Shown piece after piece: positions 1-12,457 of a DNA stretch of 42,619 nucleotides (its first letter is position 1; every line of letters begins with the position of its first letter). A model generated the notes under the pieces. The model was not told where the DNA came from, ran no database searches, and worked only from the letters and a program-made list of their open reading frames with translations. Both the position numbers and the translations under genes were made by a program. Source of the stretch: Chromera velia. Taxonomy: Eukaryota; Sar; Chromeraceae. The stretch lies in NCBI GenBank assembly GCA_018398765.1, contig JAHBMJ010000680.1:1-42619 (forward strand), read 5' to 3'.

Positions 1-20
1 GGGGGGGGGGGGGGGGGGGG
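1..20. repeat. Poly-G run at window start
   Basis: An uninterrupted run of 20 G opens the window, and a 12-G run lies at the other end. Such runs often mark contig ends or low-complexity assembly breaks. No gene signal is present here. Confidence 0.9.
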
Positions 21-280
21 TGGATGGCGGTGAATTGAAAAACGAAGGAGAAGAAGAAGAGGAGGGGTCAAAGGAGTGAGTGAAAAGAAACACGAAAGAA
101 AAAACATACATACTGCATGGATTGATTGTCTGTGTGCCCATTCCAGCAATATATTGCTGCTGAAAGAGGACATGCAGAAGAGGTAGGCAGGAAGCCCTTT
201 TGATCAAACCGTATGCATGCATGAACATGTGCAAGAAAGGCTACTCTGCTGACATGCATGTCCCCCCTCTATGCATGCAG

Positions 281-766
281 GAGTCCGTTGCCTCTGCTTT
301 GGAGACGGCCTCCCAGCCCTACGGAGGGAAGCCGACCTACTGGGAGTGGCTGGAGGGAGAATACAGAAACAAAAGGGCACATCTGATGGAAACATTGACG
401 CACGCAGGGTTCAATCCTATCGGGCCTGAGGGTTCCTTTTTTATCCTGGTGGACCTGGAGCACACCCACCTGCTCAAACACGCACTGCCCTCTGAGCCTG
501 CAGAACCCGGGACCGTGCAGAGACCGGACTATGAGGTATGTCGGTTTCTGACGAAGGAGGTGGGGGTGTGTGCGATTCCCTGTAGCGCCTTCTATGATCA
601 TGACGGTGATTCTGCTTCCTCTTCTTCTTTATCTTCATCGTCTTCTTTGGAAAAGGGAAGACTAAAAGAGAAAGAAAAATTTATCCGTTTCGCCTTCTGC
701 AAAACCGAGGCGGCTCTTGACGAGGCGAGACGGAGACTCTACAATCACTTCAGAGAGATGTCTTAG
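281..766 (+). CDS. PLP-dependent aminotransferase, terminal exon (kynurenine/glutamine transaminase-like)
   Basis: This is the last coding exon of a class I/II aminotransferase; upstream exons lie outside the window. It opens after the acceptor ATGCATGCAG at 271-280 and runs in one frame to TAG at 764-766. Visible family landmarks are the small-domain region EGEYRNKRAHLMETL, the stretch NPIGPEGSFFILVDLE, the segment VGVCAIPCSAFY, and the arginine that binds the substrate carboxylate in FIRFAFCKTEAAL. These are the C-terminal landmarks of kynurenine aminotransferase/cysteine-S-conjugate beta-lyase enzymes, which move an amino group to a 2-oxo acid using pyridoxal phosphate. The PLP lysine would be in a missing upstream exon. 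An odd feature is a serine-rich, charged insertion of roughly 25 residues (SASSSSLSSSSSLEKGR) between SAFY and the arginine strand, where the family normally has a short turn. Family assignment is good; exact substrate is not decidable. Confidence 0.85.
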   Translation, partial: ESVASALETASQPYGGKPTYWEWLEGEYRNKRAHLMETLTHAGFNPIGPEGSFFILVDLEHTHLLKHALPSEPAEPGTVQRPDYEVCRFLTKEVGVCAIPCSAFYDHDGDSASSSSLSSSSSLEKGRLKEKEKFIRFAFCKTEAALDEARRRLYNHFREMS

Positions 767-2263
767 CAGCACTTTGTACACCGCCAGGCACATTGCCGTA
801 ACAGGGGTTGTAAGGTGTTTTATAATCTATCACAGTGTCGAAGTTTGCACTGTACGATTAAATGTTTAAATATAGTAATATGTATATGGAATAGTCGATT
901 TAGATAATATATTTTGCGACTGTATATATAAAGGATACCATAATTGATATCATTTAGATTTAAAAAATGATATTAGCTATAAAATCATATCCGGTGCAAG
1001 ACTTATTATACACTATTGCCTCATCTGAATGGTATTCAACTAAGTATTAAATCTAGTATTGAATAGTATTTAACTTCCATCATCTTGTGGTACCACATCA
1101 TATGATAACTTTTATAAAAACAAACTTGTAAGGTATCTAAGTTACCTAATCATCTTTGACAAATGTCGTACGGTGATTTTGCCTCTATGTGATTTGTATA
1201 TAAAGCTTTAAAGTCAAAAAACTTTAATAGGTAAAGGGTTTGGTTTCAGTCCCCAGTGACATGAATTGTAAAACAATCAAAAATAAGTTGAAAATCTTTG
1301 AGATTCAATTTAAATTTCGTAAGATAATTAAGATGTTTTTAGATGTTTTTACTGAATTTACGGGCTGGAGAATCGGTGGAGTCTTAGCGTGGAAATAAAA
1401 TGTTTTTAAAAAAATCAATATTGTTCGCTTAAGTTCTAAGGTGCAAAAAGCTAATTTTGAGATTAGGTTTCGTGCAGAATCTCAGACTTTTCCCCCCTCA
1501 AATTAATTATGTCTGGAGCACTAGCTGGAGCATTGGCCTCCACCCTAATGTCAAATTGCCGAAGTCCGAAGTCTGTAGTCGCGCGCAAAGCGCGCGCACT
1601 CACTGAATTTAATCGAAAAAAATAAATGGAATAGGCTATAGGCTATATATGCACGCGCATTTGCACGCGCATGCATTTAAACAATTAATGCATGCTATGG
1701 GGTACTATATCCGCTATATATGGGATCCTTACTTTTCATTCTTAGTAACTGACATGCAGATATTAAAAGAGAAGAGGAGACTCTCTTCTTTTGACTGACT
1801 GTTACATGAATCAAGCCTCTGTTTGTTTCTTGCCGTGTGAAACGAACCTTCGCTTCCGGTCGTTCGCCGAGACACTCATGCAACTGAGCGATATATACTT
1901 CCATTTCCAGCAACACGCCGGTCGAGGAGAAGCCATCAGCTGGCTGACTGATACATAGAGCCCTGAGAGGTTTCGCTTTCAGTGCTGCTTCTTTGTTTCA
2001 GCCCTTTGCATTGTAAGTCTTACCAGAGAAATCGCTTTCCCCCCAAAGTGACAGAAAAATCCGGGAATAAAAAGTCCAGAAAGAATCCCTCTCGAAGTTC
2101 AAACGATCCTCGATCGTCTGAATTAACTCTTTTGTCAAAAATCTGATCGACACAGATCCCTGCAAGACTGCAGAGGGAAAAAAGGCCACCTGCAGGCAGC
2201 ACTCGCTGATCTTCGGGACAAGCTTGGATCTGCCTTTGTACATACATATATACATCTTCTTTC
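767..2263. other. Intergenic region with AT-rich island
   Basis: I see no credible gene here. About 780-1560 is much richer in A/T than anything else in the window and lacks the tetranucleotide repeats seen elsewhere. At 1579-1599 there is a short GC palindrome (GCGCGC-AAA-GCGCGC), and 1640-1730 holds repeated GCACGCGCAT, TGCATGC and TATATA words. This stretch would contain the aminotransferase 3' UTR and the promoter and 5' UTR of the giant gene. TGCATGC-type words are known AP2-factor targets in apicomplexans, but the same word is common at splice acceptors here, so I do not call a promoter. Confidence 0.6.
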
Positions 2264-2705
2264 ATGGAGCCTCTCATGACAGGGAGGAGGGACCCAGGAG
2301 AGGAGGAAACTGAAGCATCAGGGGGCGCTCTCTGCGTGGGTCCACAACAGAATCCTCATAAAACAACAAACGCTCAGCATCGCTCCGATACGCCTTGTAC
2401 GCTCTCTTCAGGACTTTGCAAACAGGGGACAGGGGGTGGGGGGGTAGGGGAAGAGACGGACACAGACTCTCGACCACAGAACAACATAATCTCATCATCC
2501 TCAGTCAAGACAATCTATATTTCGCTTGTTTGTTGGGCGAATTCTCTGTCAGGGTCCTCGGGACGTCTGAAGGGCACCTTGCGTTCTCGTCCTTCACGCT
2601 GTCGGGGTCTTGGGCGATTTTCTCCTCGTCCTGTCGTGAACTCTTCTACGCTTCTTTGGGTTCTTCTCTTAGTGGTGCTCTGGGGTCTGATGACGAAGTC
2701 AACGG
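2264..2705 (+). CDS. Exon 1: N-terminus with signal peptide or signal anchor
   Basis: The frame ends in a hydrophobic stretch, [15 protein letters not shown], preceded by an Arg-rich flank ([18 protein letters not shown]). This fits the positive-inside rule and puts downstream modules outside the cell. Donor G|GTGAGT at 2706 is phase 1, matching the next exon; the two other frames would not give phase 1. ATG at 2264 is the only upstream in-frame start in this exon apart from 2276. It leaves roughly 125 hydrophilic residues before the hydrophobic core, long for a cleaved signal peptide. So the segment may act as a type II anchor, or the true start may lie on another exon joined within this stretch. 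Confidence 0.5.
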
Positions 2706-5700
2706 GTGAGTACCTCGCCTCAATTTGTGGTTCGGGGTGTGACTCAGTCTCTTTGCGCTCTGACTGTATGCTTGCATGCATGTGTGCTTGTGTTATTGTT
2801 CACTTGTGAATCACCAATGGGTGTGGTGTCTTCTTTACTGCCTGTATCGCTTCTTCCGTCCCCTCTTTCTTTCTTTCCTTCTGTCTGCACGGTTTTTTCT
2901 TCGTGTTTGCCTGCCTGTATCTCGCCTGCACGAAATGCAATCCAATTTCGTAACACGGTGCCTGACTGTCACCCTCCTTGTTTCTTTGTTTGTCATTTTC
3001 CCTCCCTCCACCTTTCTCTGAACTGTTCGCAGCTCTCACCCATCTCCCCCCCTCAGACATCGGCAGAGGAGACACATGGACAGAGGACACGTCCGTGACG
3101 TACAGCGGCCTGTCGACCTTCACCAAAGACTACACAGGGACCGAAGGATGTGTCGGCACGTATCGTGCACGCAGCAACACCCAATGGATCAATGCTCCCC
3201 CCTGGGTTTGGCCCCCTCAGGGAGCATTCGACCGAAATCCGAACGCGGGGCCGGGCACAACGTCCCGGTATGAGCCCGATTCCAACATGCCTGGCACCTC
3301 CGCGGCGTCGGATGCGAATGTAGAGCTGATTTTAGAGCTCCCGTGTCTGATGCAGATTGAGCAGTACGGCGTCCAGGGAAGGATTGAGGGGACGAGCTCA
3401 GAGATCCCAGACCATGGGGTGAGCAAAGGCGAGCTTCACGGTTCAACCGACTTGAGTTCTTGGACGTTGTTGGGGTCGTACAGTGGAGAAACAACGTGGA
3501 CCGCAGGGGAGACGAGGAACTTCACTGCCGACAGCACTCTTGGAGCGTTCAAATATTTCAAGTTCGTTGCCCAGAGAGTGAGCGGAGCGGATCCAGGAAT
3601 CATGTGCATTGCAGACATCCACCTCTGGGGAGAACAAGGTCAGTCAGTCAGTCAGTCAGTCAGTCAGTCAGGCAGGCAGTCAGTCAGTCAGTCAGTCAGT
3701 CAGGCAGTCAGGCAGTCAGGCAGTCAGTCAGTCAGTCAGTCAGTCAGTCAGTCAGTCGGGCAATCAAGTCAGTCAGTCAGTCAGGCAGTCAGTCAGTCAG
3801 TCAGTCAGTCGGGCAATCAAGTCAGTCAGTCAGTCAGTCAGTCAGTCAGTCAGTCAGTCAGTCAGTCAGTCGGGCAATCAAGTCAGTCAGTCAGTCAGTC
3901 AGTCAGTCAGTCAGTCGGGCAATCAAGTCAGTCAGTCAGTCAGTCAGTCAGGCAGGCAGTCAGTCAGTCAGTCAGTCAGGCAGGCAGTCAGTCAGTCAGT
4001 CAGTCAGGCAATTAATCAAATCAATTATTGCAGCTGGGCAAGCTGCTGTCTAGCATCAAGCCGTGCGAGTTGACTAATTGAATGGGGGGGACGGATAGGC
4101 CTGACGACATTTGTTGCTGTTTTCTGTTTTATTAATATACGCACTATGGATTCGTTTACTTTCCTACTGTCCCTCTGTTTCTCTGTCTGTGTCACTTAAT
4201 GCCCTTCCCCCCCGCACAAACAAATGCATGGATGCAGTGCAGGAGATCCCGCCATCAGACATCGGGGCCGGTACCACATGGACGAAGGACCCCTCTGTGA
4301 CTTACAACGGCGTGAAGACAGTCTATAAGGACTACGCAGGATCCGTGTGTCCGGGGAGATTTAGAGCCATGAGCAGCGTCGAATGGCATGACGACAACAG
4401 CTGGTATTCGTACGGATCTGATGAGAAGCCTTTAGGCGCTCTCTTCGACAGGCAGACGAACACGTGGATCAGCAGTCGCGACAACATCGCGAACATAGGA
4501 CAAAGTAGCGGCGGGGAGGCGGACGTCGATCTTGTTCTTCAAACCCCGTGCAGCGTCACTCTCTCCGCATACAAATTGACAACACGGGACCAGCACTTTG
4601 ACACGCAGTCACCCAGCAAGGCGGTTGTGTATGGTTCAACAGACGGCCGTTCCTGGATGGAGCTCGGATCCTATGCAGGAGAGACCGCGTGGACCTCCCT
4701 CGAACAAAAGGCATTCTTTGTGAACACTACGCTGGGAGCCTTCAACTACTTCAAGTTCAACGTCCGGAAAAACGCGGGATCCGCCGATAATCGCGTGAGC
4801 ATTGCGGACATCGAGTTGATTGGAACAGTACTCGGTCAGCCGGCGATGGAACAGTGGGTCAATCGGTATCTCAGGAGATTTTTTTTTTTTGTTCTCTTCC
4901 GACACCCAGATCCCCCCATTTCATTCAGCGCTTCTATTTTCCTTCCTTTGTGCTCCAGTTCTCTCCCTTCTTCGTTCCCGTTTGATTCCATTTTTGTCGT
5001 GTGCTCTTTCTCAATTTTACACATGGTACTCTCTCTCTCTCTCTCCCCCGTCGCAGATCTCTCTCTGATCGAAGAAGTGTTTTGTTTGTCTACCAACACG
5101 CATCAATCACGCAGTCCATGTCTGGGTGTATGTTCTCTGTGCGCAGACCTCTCTCTCTGATCGAAGAAGTGTTTTGTTTGTCTACCGACACGCATCAATC
5201 ACGCAGTCCATGTCTGGGTGTATGTTCTCTATGCGCAGACCTCTGCGGAGGCGGGTCGCACAACTGTGACGGCAACGCCACCTGCACAAACGCCGGCAGC
5301 TCCTTCACCTGCGCGTGCAACTACGGTTTCACAGGCGACGGCGTCTCTTCCTGCTCTGCCCTCACCCTCGTTCCATCTGCAGACATAGGCGCGGGGGGTA
5401 CATGGACGGAGGACTCCTCAGAGACCTACAGCGGCCTCTCGACATTCACCAAGGACTACAGCGGTGCCATGTGCCCAGGGACATTCCGAGCTAAAACCAA
5501 CAAAGCATGGAACCCCTCAGGGACCAATCTGGGGTATCCCTCCGGTGCGTTCGACAGAAAGCCTCAGTCGTTCGGTGAGTCCTTCTATGCGTCCGGCAGC
5601 CCCGCCCCCTCCAACACCGGGACGGACAGCGGCACGAATGGGAACGTGGAGCTGATCCTCGACCTCCCGTGCAGGATGCCGCTGGTGTCCTTCGGCATTC

Positions 5701-8700
5701 AGCCTAGGGAAACAGGCACCCATCTGACCCAAACCCCCTCGCAACTTGTGGTGTCGGGGTCGGTAGACGGGGGGACCTCCTGGACAGAGGTGGCGTCGTA
5801 CACTGGGGAGGTCAGCAATTGGGAGTTTGGGGTCACCCGAGGATTTCACGTGAACACCTCGGACGCCAATGCTGCAAAGCCGTACAGCTCCTTCAAGTTC
5901 GACATCCAGAAAGTCTCGTCGGCCACGGATGGTTCGGTCGTCGTCGGTGACATTGAGCTGTACACCGACAAAAGTAGGTCGATCGATTTGATGATTCATC
6001 CGTTCCATTCGATGCATACATAAGTTGCTTGCATTCATGGATGGAAAGCTAGGGTGTGCAGATCAATGTCTCTTCGGTCGACTTGAAATCTCTCGATCGA
6101 TCATGAGAATAATCATACTATTAGTTGTCTCACTGTATGATATGATGATTTCCTTTCCTTTGGTAGCGCTGCCTGGCTGCTCATCCACGCTTCTCTTTTG
6201 ACTTTCTTACTTTCTTTTTTCCTCGCCATGCGCTTTTGTGGTTGAATCTCGCTTTTTCTCCCGCCAGTTCGAGTGTCGATCCGTCCGTTTGCCTGTGGAG
6301 TATTTCTTTCTTTCACTCTCAGTCTGATCTATTCACATAAGCGTTTTTGCTGATACATTGCACGACGACACTGAAGAGCGGAGCGAAGTTTTCTTTTTTC
6401 CATCTCACGTCCCTTCTGCACGATCCTCCTCCTTCCTTCCTTCCTTCCTTCCTTCCCTTCCTTCCTTCCTTCCTTCCTTCATTGATGTCATGATCTGTAT
6501 GAAACAGAATTCTGCATGAACATAAATGCATGTCTCATGATCCATGCAGCCCTCACGCAGCTCCCCCCCCCCGACATTGGAAGAGGAGACACCTGGACAA
6601 GGGACGCTTCCGTGACGTACAATGGAATCTACACGCTCTACAAGGACTCTTCAAACAGCGCATGTCCCGGACGTTATCGCGTGCGGACCAACACCAACTG
6701 GAGCTACAACTCTGGATCGGCAGCGGGGAGCTTTGACACCTACGAATGGCCTCCCAGCGGGGCCTTTGACAGGGTCGAGGGGGCCGCTAAGTCGGGATAT
6801 AAAACGGCAGCCTCAGTTTCCGGCACAGCTGCGGCGTCAGACGCAGACGTGGAGGTAATCTTAGAGCTCCCCTGCCGTCTCACTCTCCACTCATACGGCG
6901 TCCAAGGTCGCCTCGGAGCCGTAGTATCTTCCGAGACTCCGAGCCAGGCCGAGCTTCTCGGATCCTCTGGCCTTAGCACATGGACGGTCCTAGGGTCCTT
7001 CAGCGGAGAGACAGGCTGGGCAATCGCTGAGACTAGAGTTTTCTCTGCCGACACTACCGCAGGCCCCTTCAAGTTCTTCAAGTTCGTCGGCAAAAGAATT
7101 AGCAGCAGTGCAGGCGGCTTGATGTCCATCGGGGAGGTCCTGTTGATCGGCGAGCCTCAAGCCTTGGGTCAGCCATGCACTCACTCACACATGCATGCAG
7201 CCACGTAGATCAATACTCAGGCCGCAGACAGACACTCAGCAGCCAGCCAGCCAGACAGACAGACAGACAGACAGACAGACAGCCAGACAGACAGAAGTTG
7301 CACGACTCTGTCCAGGACAGAATTCTGATCGGGGAGAGGAGAAGAGGGGAGGGGGGTCATGTATTTGCCATCTATCCTTTTGCTCCCCTCCAGAAATGTG
7401 TATACACATACATCGCTTGTATATGTATATATATATATATATAAATATAAATACATACACAGACGTACGTACATATGATGTATGTATGTATGTGTGTGTG
7501 TGTGTGTGTGTGTGTATGCACGCGAGCAAAACGTCTCTTCGCATTGAGGTTTCCCATGAGAAGTGCCGCTTTCCTTCTGACTGTACGTTGCTTTCCTTCT
7601 GACTGTACGTTCCTTTCCTTTCCTTTCTTTGCGAGCACTGACTGCCCGAAGAGGACACGAGGCCCTTGATTCTTCTCGTCCGTGCTTCTCCTTTACCTTC
7701 TTGCAGCCTCTATGTTTCGGCGTGCGTGTGTTTCTGCATGCGTACACTCGCTCTTCTCCTATCATTCCATTTGTCTCTGCATGCTGCCTGTGGTGCATTG
7801 CCTTGTCTCTCTCTTTATCTGATCCATACTTCCCCATAATCCTTCCTCCCTGGGGAAATGCACCGTGACACTCATGCAAAGCGGGAGGAACTCTTCTTTT
7901 CCCTTCCCATTCGCCTCTGTCGCGCGAAATCTCTCATTCATGCCGAGCTTCTTCCCTTTCCTCCCCCCTCTCTTATTTCCTGACAAGCGCAGCTCTCACC
8001 CAGCTCCCCCCCTCAGACATCGGCAGAGGCGACACCTGGATAGAGGACACCTCCGTGACGTACAGCGGCCTGTCAACCTTCACCAAAGACTACACAGGGA
8101 CTCAGGGATGCACAGGGAGGTACAGGGTGCGGACGAACACCCAATAGTTCTCTTCCTCCCCTTGGATCTGGCCCCCTCAAGGGGCATTCGACAGAACCAA
8201 CGAGCCGAACGTCGCAGGAAGTATGTCCTGGTATGTGACGAGTGCGGATGTTTCTGGGACTAGTGCAGCATCGGACTCCAACGTTGAGCTCATCTTGGAG
8301 CTTCCCTGCTTTATGAACCTCTACGAATACAGCGTCGTGTCTCGCAGCACTGGCGACGTGAGCCAGAATCCGAGTAAGGCGGAAATTTTCGGCTCGAATG
8401 ACTTGACGTCTTGGACGTCACTTGGGTCATTCAGTGGAGAAACAAGCTGGGTCCACAGCGAGACTAAAAGCTTCTTTGCGAACGGCGCTGCTGGTCCCTT
8501 CAAGTATTTCAAATTCGTGGGCCAGAGAGTGAACTCTGCTAGCGATGCCCGCCTGCTGATTGCAGACGTCGTTTTGACGGGAGAACCACCCCCAGGTCAG
8601 CCTCACTTTCTGCAGGAAACCCTCCCTCCCTCCAGACCAGTCAGCCAGCTAGCCAACCAGACAGGTAGACAGCCAACCAGACAGGTAGACAGCCAGCCAG

Positions 8701-9914
8701 ACAGATAGACAGACAGACAGACAGACAGAAGTTACACGACTCTCTCCAGGACAGAATTCTGATCGAGGAGAGGAGGGGAGAGCAGAGGGGAGGGGAGGGG
8801 AGGGGAAGGGGAGGGGATCATGAATCTGCCATCCATCCTTTTGGCCCCTTTCGACTCTCCCGCTGTCTGCTTCAGCTCCTCCTTCTCCTCACTTCGATCT
8901 CTTCTGTTTTGTTCTCTTCTGATTGGTCTGCGCAGAGCCCGTGACCCTGCCCCCCTCTGACATCGGAGAGGGCCACACATGGGTCCGAGATTCGTCGGTG
9001 ACCTACAGCTCGATCGACACAGTCTACAAGGACCACGCAGGAGGTGTGTGTCCGGGTCGGTACAGGGCAATGATCAATACAGCATTTTTCGACGCGGGAG
9101 GGAACTGGCCTGCTACCGGAACGACGGACGTGTGGCCGCCGAGCGGTGCTTTCGATGGCATCGTCACCAGCGCAACGACGTCAATGTTCGGAACATCACC
9201 GACACTCGGAGGTCTGAGCTCCGGCAGTGACGCAGACGTCCAGTTGATCATTCAGCTTCCCTGCTGGATAACTTTGTATCAGTATGTCATACAGGGTGGT
9301 TCGGCCTCGTGGGAAGCACAAAACCCCAGCAAGCTGTCTGTGAGTGGGTCAAACGACTGCACTGACTCAGGGACGTGGACGGAGGTGGGGTCTTATGGCG
9401 GAGAGTCGTCGTGGACCGCCCTAGAAAACAAAACTTTCGATGCGGACCCAACACACGGTGCCTTCACCTGCTTTCGTTTCACAGGAAAAAGAATCAGTCA
9501 GGCGGCGAACTATCACATGATCTTCGGAGACGTCAGGCTGCTTGGAACAATAGGTCTGTCCTTCGATCGATCGTTGTCTCTCATTCACTCTTCTTGACAT
9601 TTTTTTTTCACTTCTTCGTCATTCTGATCGTTTGATTGCGACAGACCCCTCGTCGGTTCTGTCTCCCTGCATGTCTCTCTCCTGGGAGCTCTCCTTAATG
9701 TGACCGTGAGTCCCCGGCCGCACTATTTTTAGAAATGCGATCGATCGATATGAGAGAGAGAGTATGCACATAGATAGATCGTTCTCTCTGACTCGCTGTG
9801 CATCCACACAGCTTTGCGGGTCTGTTTGTTCCTTTGGGCATTTGAAGTTTCTTTTTTGTGCCTGGCTTGTCTACGTGGATGTCCTTCCTTCCTAACAAAT
9901 GATCATTCCCTTTG

Positions 9915-9954
<40 letters not shown>

Positions 9955-10144
9955 AACTCGAATCCTGAGGAGGAAGGTATCATCTGACTTCCTTCCTTTT
10001 GCATCACAACCATTTCTCACACCTTTTGAATTTCTGTCCATCCCCACCCAGCTCTCGTCTGTCCTCGCTGTATCGATTCCTCTATTTTGCCTCGTGTCAG
10101 GAGATGCGTCATCTGCCTGCCTGCCTGCCTGCCTGCCTCCTTGC

Positions 10145-10184
<40 letters not shown>

Positions 10185-12396
10185 CTGTCTGTGCAGACCC
10201 GAATGAGTGCAACCTCAACACACACAACTGCCACGGGAACGCAACGTGCAACAACACGGTGGAAAGCTTTCAGTGCTCCTGCATGGACGGGTGGATGGGT
10301 GATGGCGTCAGCTGCTCAAGTCAGTTCGTTTGCTGCAAGCAAAAAATAAAAAAGAATGAGAATTGATGAATGGGTGCTGCGGGAAATCGAGAAGATGCTT
10401 CGAAGGATCAAGAAAATCAAGGTTACGGGATCGACTCCAGTTTATGTCCAACAGCCTCTTCTGGACTTTTCTTCATCTTCTGCTCCCCTGTTTCAAATCT
10501 TCCTTAATTCTCCCTTGTTTGAGTCGCGTCGATGCCTGAGCCATTGGCAAACTCGGTCTCCTTCTTTCTTTCTTTCTTTGTGTGGAGGGAGGTCTCTTGT
10601 ACGTGCTCCCTTGTTTCCTTTCCTCCGCAAATCGATCCCCCGCTCGCACTTGATTCCTTCCCCTCTGAGATCCTCCAAAGATGAACGCCTTCATTCATGC
10701 ATTTGTACACACATGCACGGACATGCAGACCTCGACGAGTGCACAGCAGAATTCTTTTTCCCTGTATGAAAGTAAATGCATTTGTACACACATGCACGGA
10801 CACGGACATGCAGACCTCGACGAGTGCACAGCAGAATTCTTTTTCCCTGTATGAAAGTAAATGCATTTGTACACACATGCACGGACATGCAGACCTCGAC
10901 GAGTGCACAGCGGGAACGCACAACTGCGACGGGAACGCAACGTGCACAGATACTGCCGGCAGCTTTACCTGCGCATGCAACAACGGGTACACAGATGAGC
11001 ACTCGGCAGATCACAGTCAGTCAGTCAGTCAGTCAGTCAGTCAGTCAGTCAGTCAGTCAGCGCAGTCGGTCGGTCAGTCAGTCAGTCAGTCAGTCAGTCA
11101 GTCAGTCAGCGCAGTCGGTCGGTCAGTCAGTCAGTCAGCGCAGTCGGTCGGTCAGTCAGTCAGTCAGTCAGTCAGTCAGTCAGTCAATGCATCGATCCCG
11201 GTATGGGCCAGTCAGCCAAGCAGTTGACAGAGTCGACTAAACACGCAACGACATTCACATAGTCAGTCAGTCAACCAACACAGTAGTGAGTTTGTCAGTC
11301 GGTCGACAGGACACGCAGGCAGACAGGCCGGCCTGTTAGCAAAATCTCTGCGCTACTCTCCTTTCCAGAGTCCTCCTCTCCTTTCCAGAGTCCTCATTGA
11401 TCTCTGCACTCATCCACAATACGTTTCCGTCGCTCGGTGTTTACTTTTTTCATTCACTCAATCTTCCGACTCTCTCTGCCTGCCCGATTCGGTCTGACGG
11501 TAATTCCCTTGATCGAATTCTGCAGTCCGTTTACTTTCATACAGAATTCTTTTTCATACAGAATTCTTTTTGTATGAAAGTTAACGCAATTCCCTTGATC
11601 GAATTCTGCAGTCCAGGTCCCCCCCTCTGACATTGGCTCGGCCCCCTCCTGGACGAAGGACGGAAGCGTGACCTTTGGGGGGTTCCACACTTTCTCCAAA
11701 GACTATGCATCAGGGGAGTGCACAGGGACATACAGAGTGAGGACGGACACAGATTGGTTCGACAATTCGGGTGCAACGGGAACCCTGGCGTCTAATGAGT
11801 GGCCCCCAAGCGGAGCTTTCGACAACACACCGGGAGGGTACACCACACAGACAGGGTGGGCGATGGCTAATAGTCTCAGCTGCAGTCAGACTGTGGACTG
11901 TAATGTTCAGCTGATACTCGAGACACCCTGCAGCCTTGCAGTGAGCACGTTTTGGGTCCAGGCAGAAACTGGGGGGGGGCCTGCAAATACGCCTTCTGCA
12001 ATGGTTTTGTCCGGCTCTTCGGACGAAGGCGTGACCTGGACAGAACTGGGATCTTTCTCTGGAGAGACGGGATTTGCCTCTTCGGAAGTGAGGAACTTTA
12101 CGGCCAATGCGGCACTCGGGGTGTTCAACTGGTTCAAGTTCTTCGTCCAAAGAAGCGGGCAGCCCTCGGGTTCTCCAACGATCGCCTTGATGAGCGGTGT
12201 AGGTATGTACGGAGCGCCAGGTCAGCCTGCAGGCAGGAGACGCCTTCCCCTGCAGCTCTATCTTCTGCTTGGGCTTGTATGTAAATCTGTTCGGAGTTCT
12301 TCTGATCTCTGATTGTTTTTGCTTGTCTGCTGAGATGAGTTGGCTTGTATGCTTTGACTTTTTCGATTGTTTGTCGCTCGCTACGTCTGTCTTTCC

Positions 12397-12457
<61 letters not shown>

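Noticed and set aside
2264-2498. Independent small genes in the 2000-2500 region on either strand
   Set aside because: No domain, no codon pattern; only the frame ending in the hydrophobic segment has a phase-matching donor.
3609-4073. Long QSVSQSVSQ reading frames
   Set aside because: Translation of the (TCAG)n array; open in several frames only because the repeat has no stop codon. The splice donor lies at its start.
7217-7879. Minus-strand open frames such as this one and others opposite the exons
   Set aside because: They are Thr/His or Cys/Leu repeats from GT, CA and CT arrays, or shadows of plus-strand exons; none has domain features.
8120-8147. Tiny intron removing the TAG in D5 (GTG ... 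TAG, 21 bases) and a similar 27-base one in D9
   Set aside because: GT and AG happen to flank the stops in frame, but removal would delete conserved domain residues and such tiny introns are not seen elsewhere in the gene.
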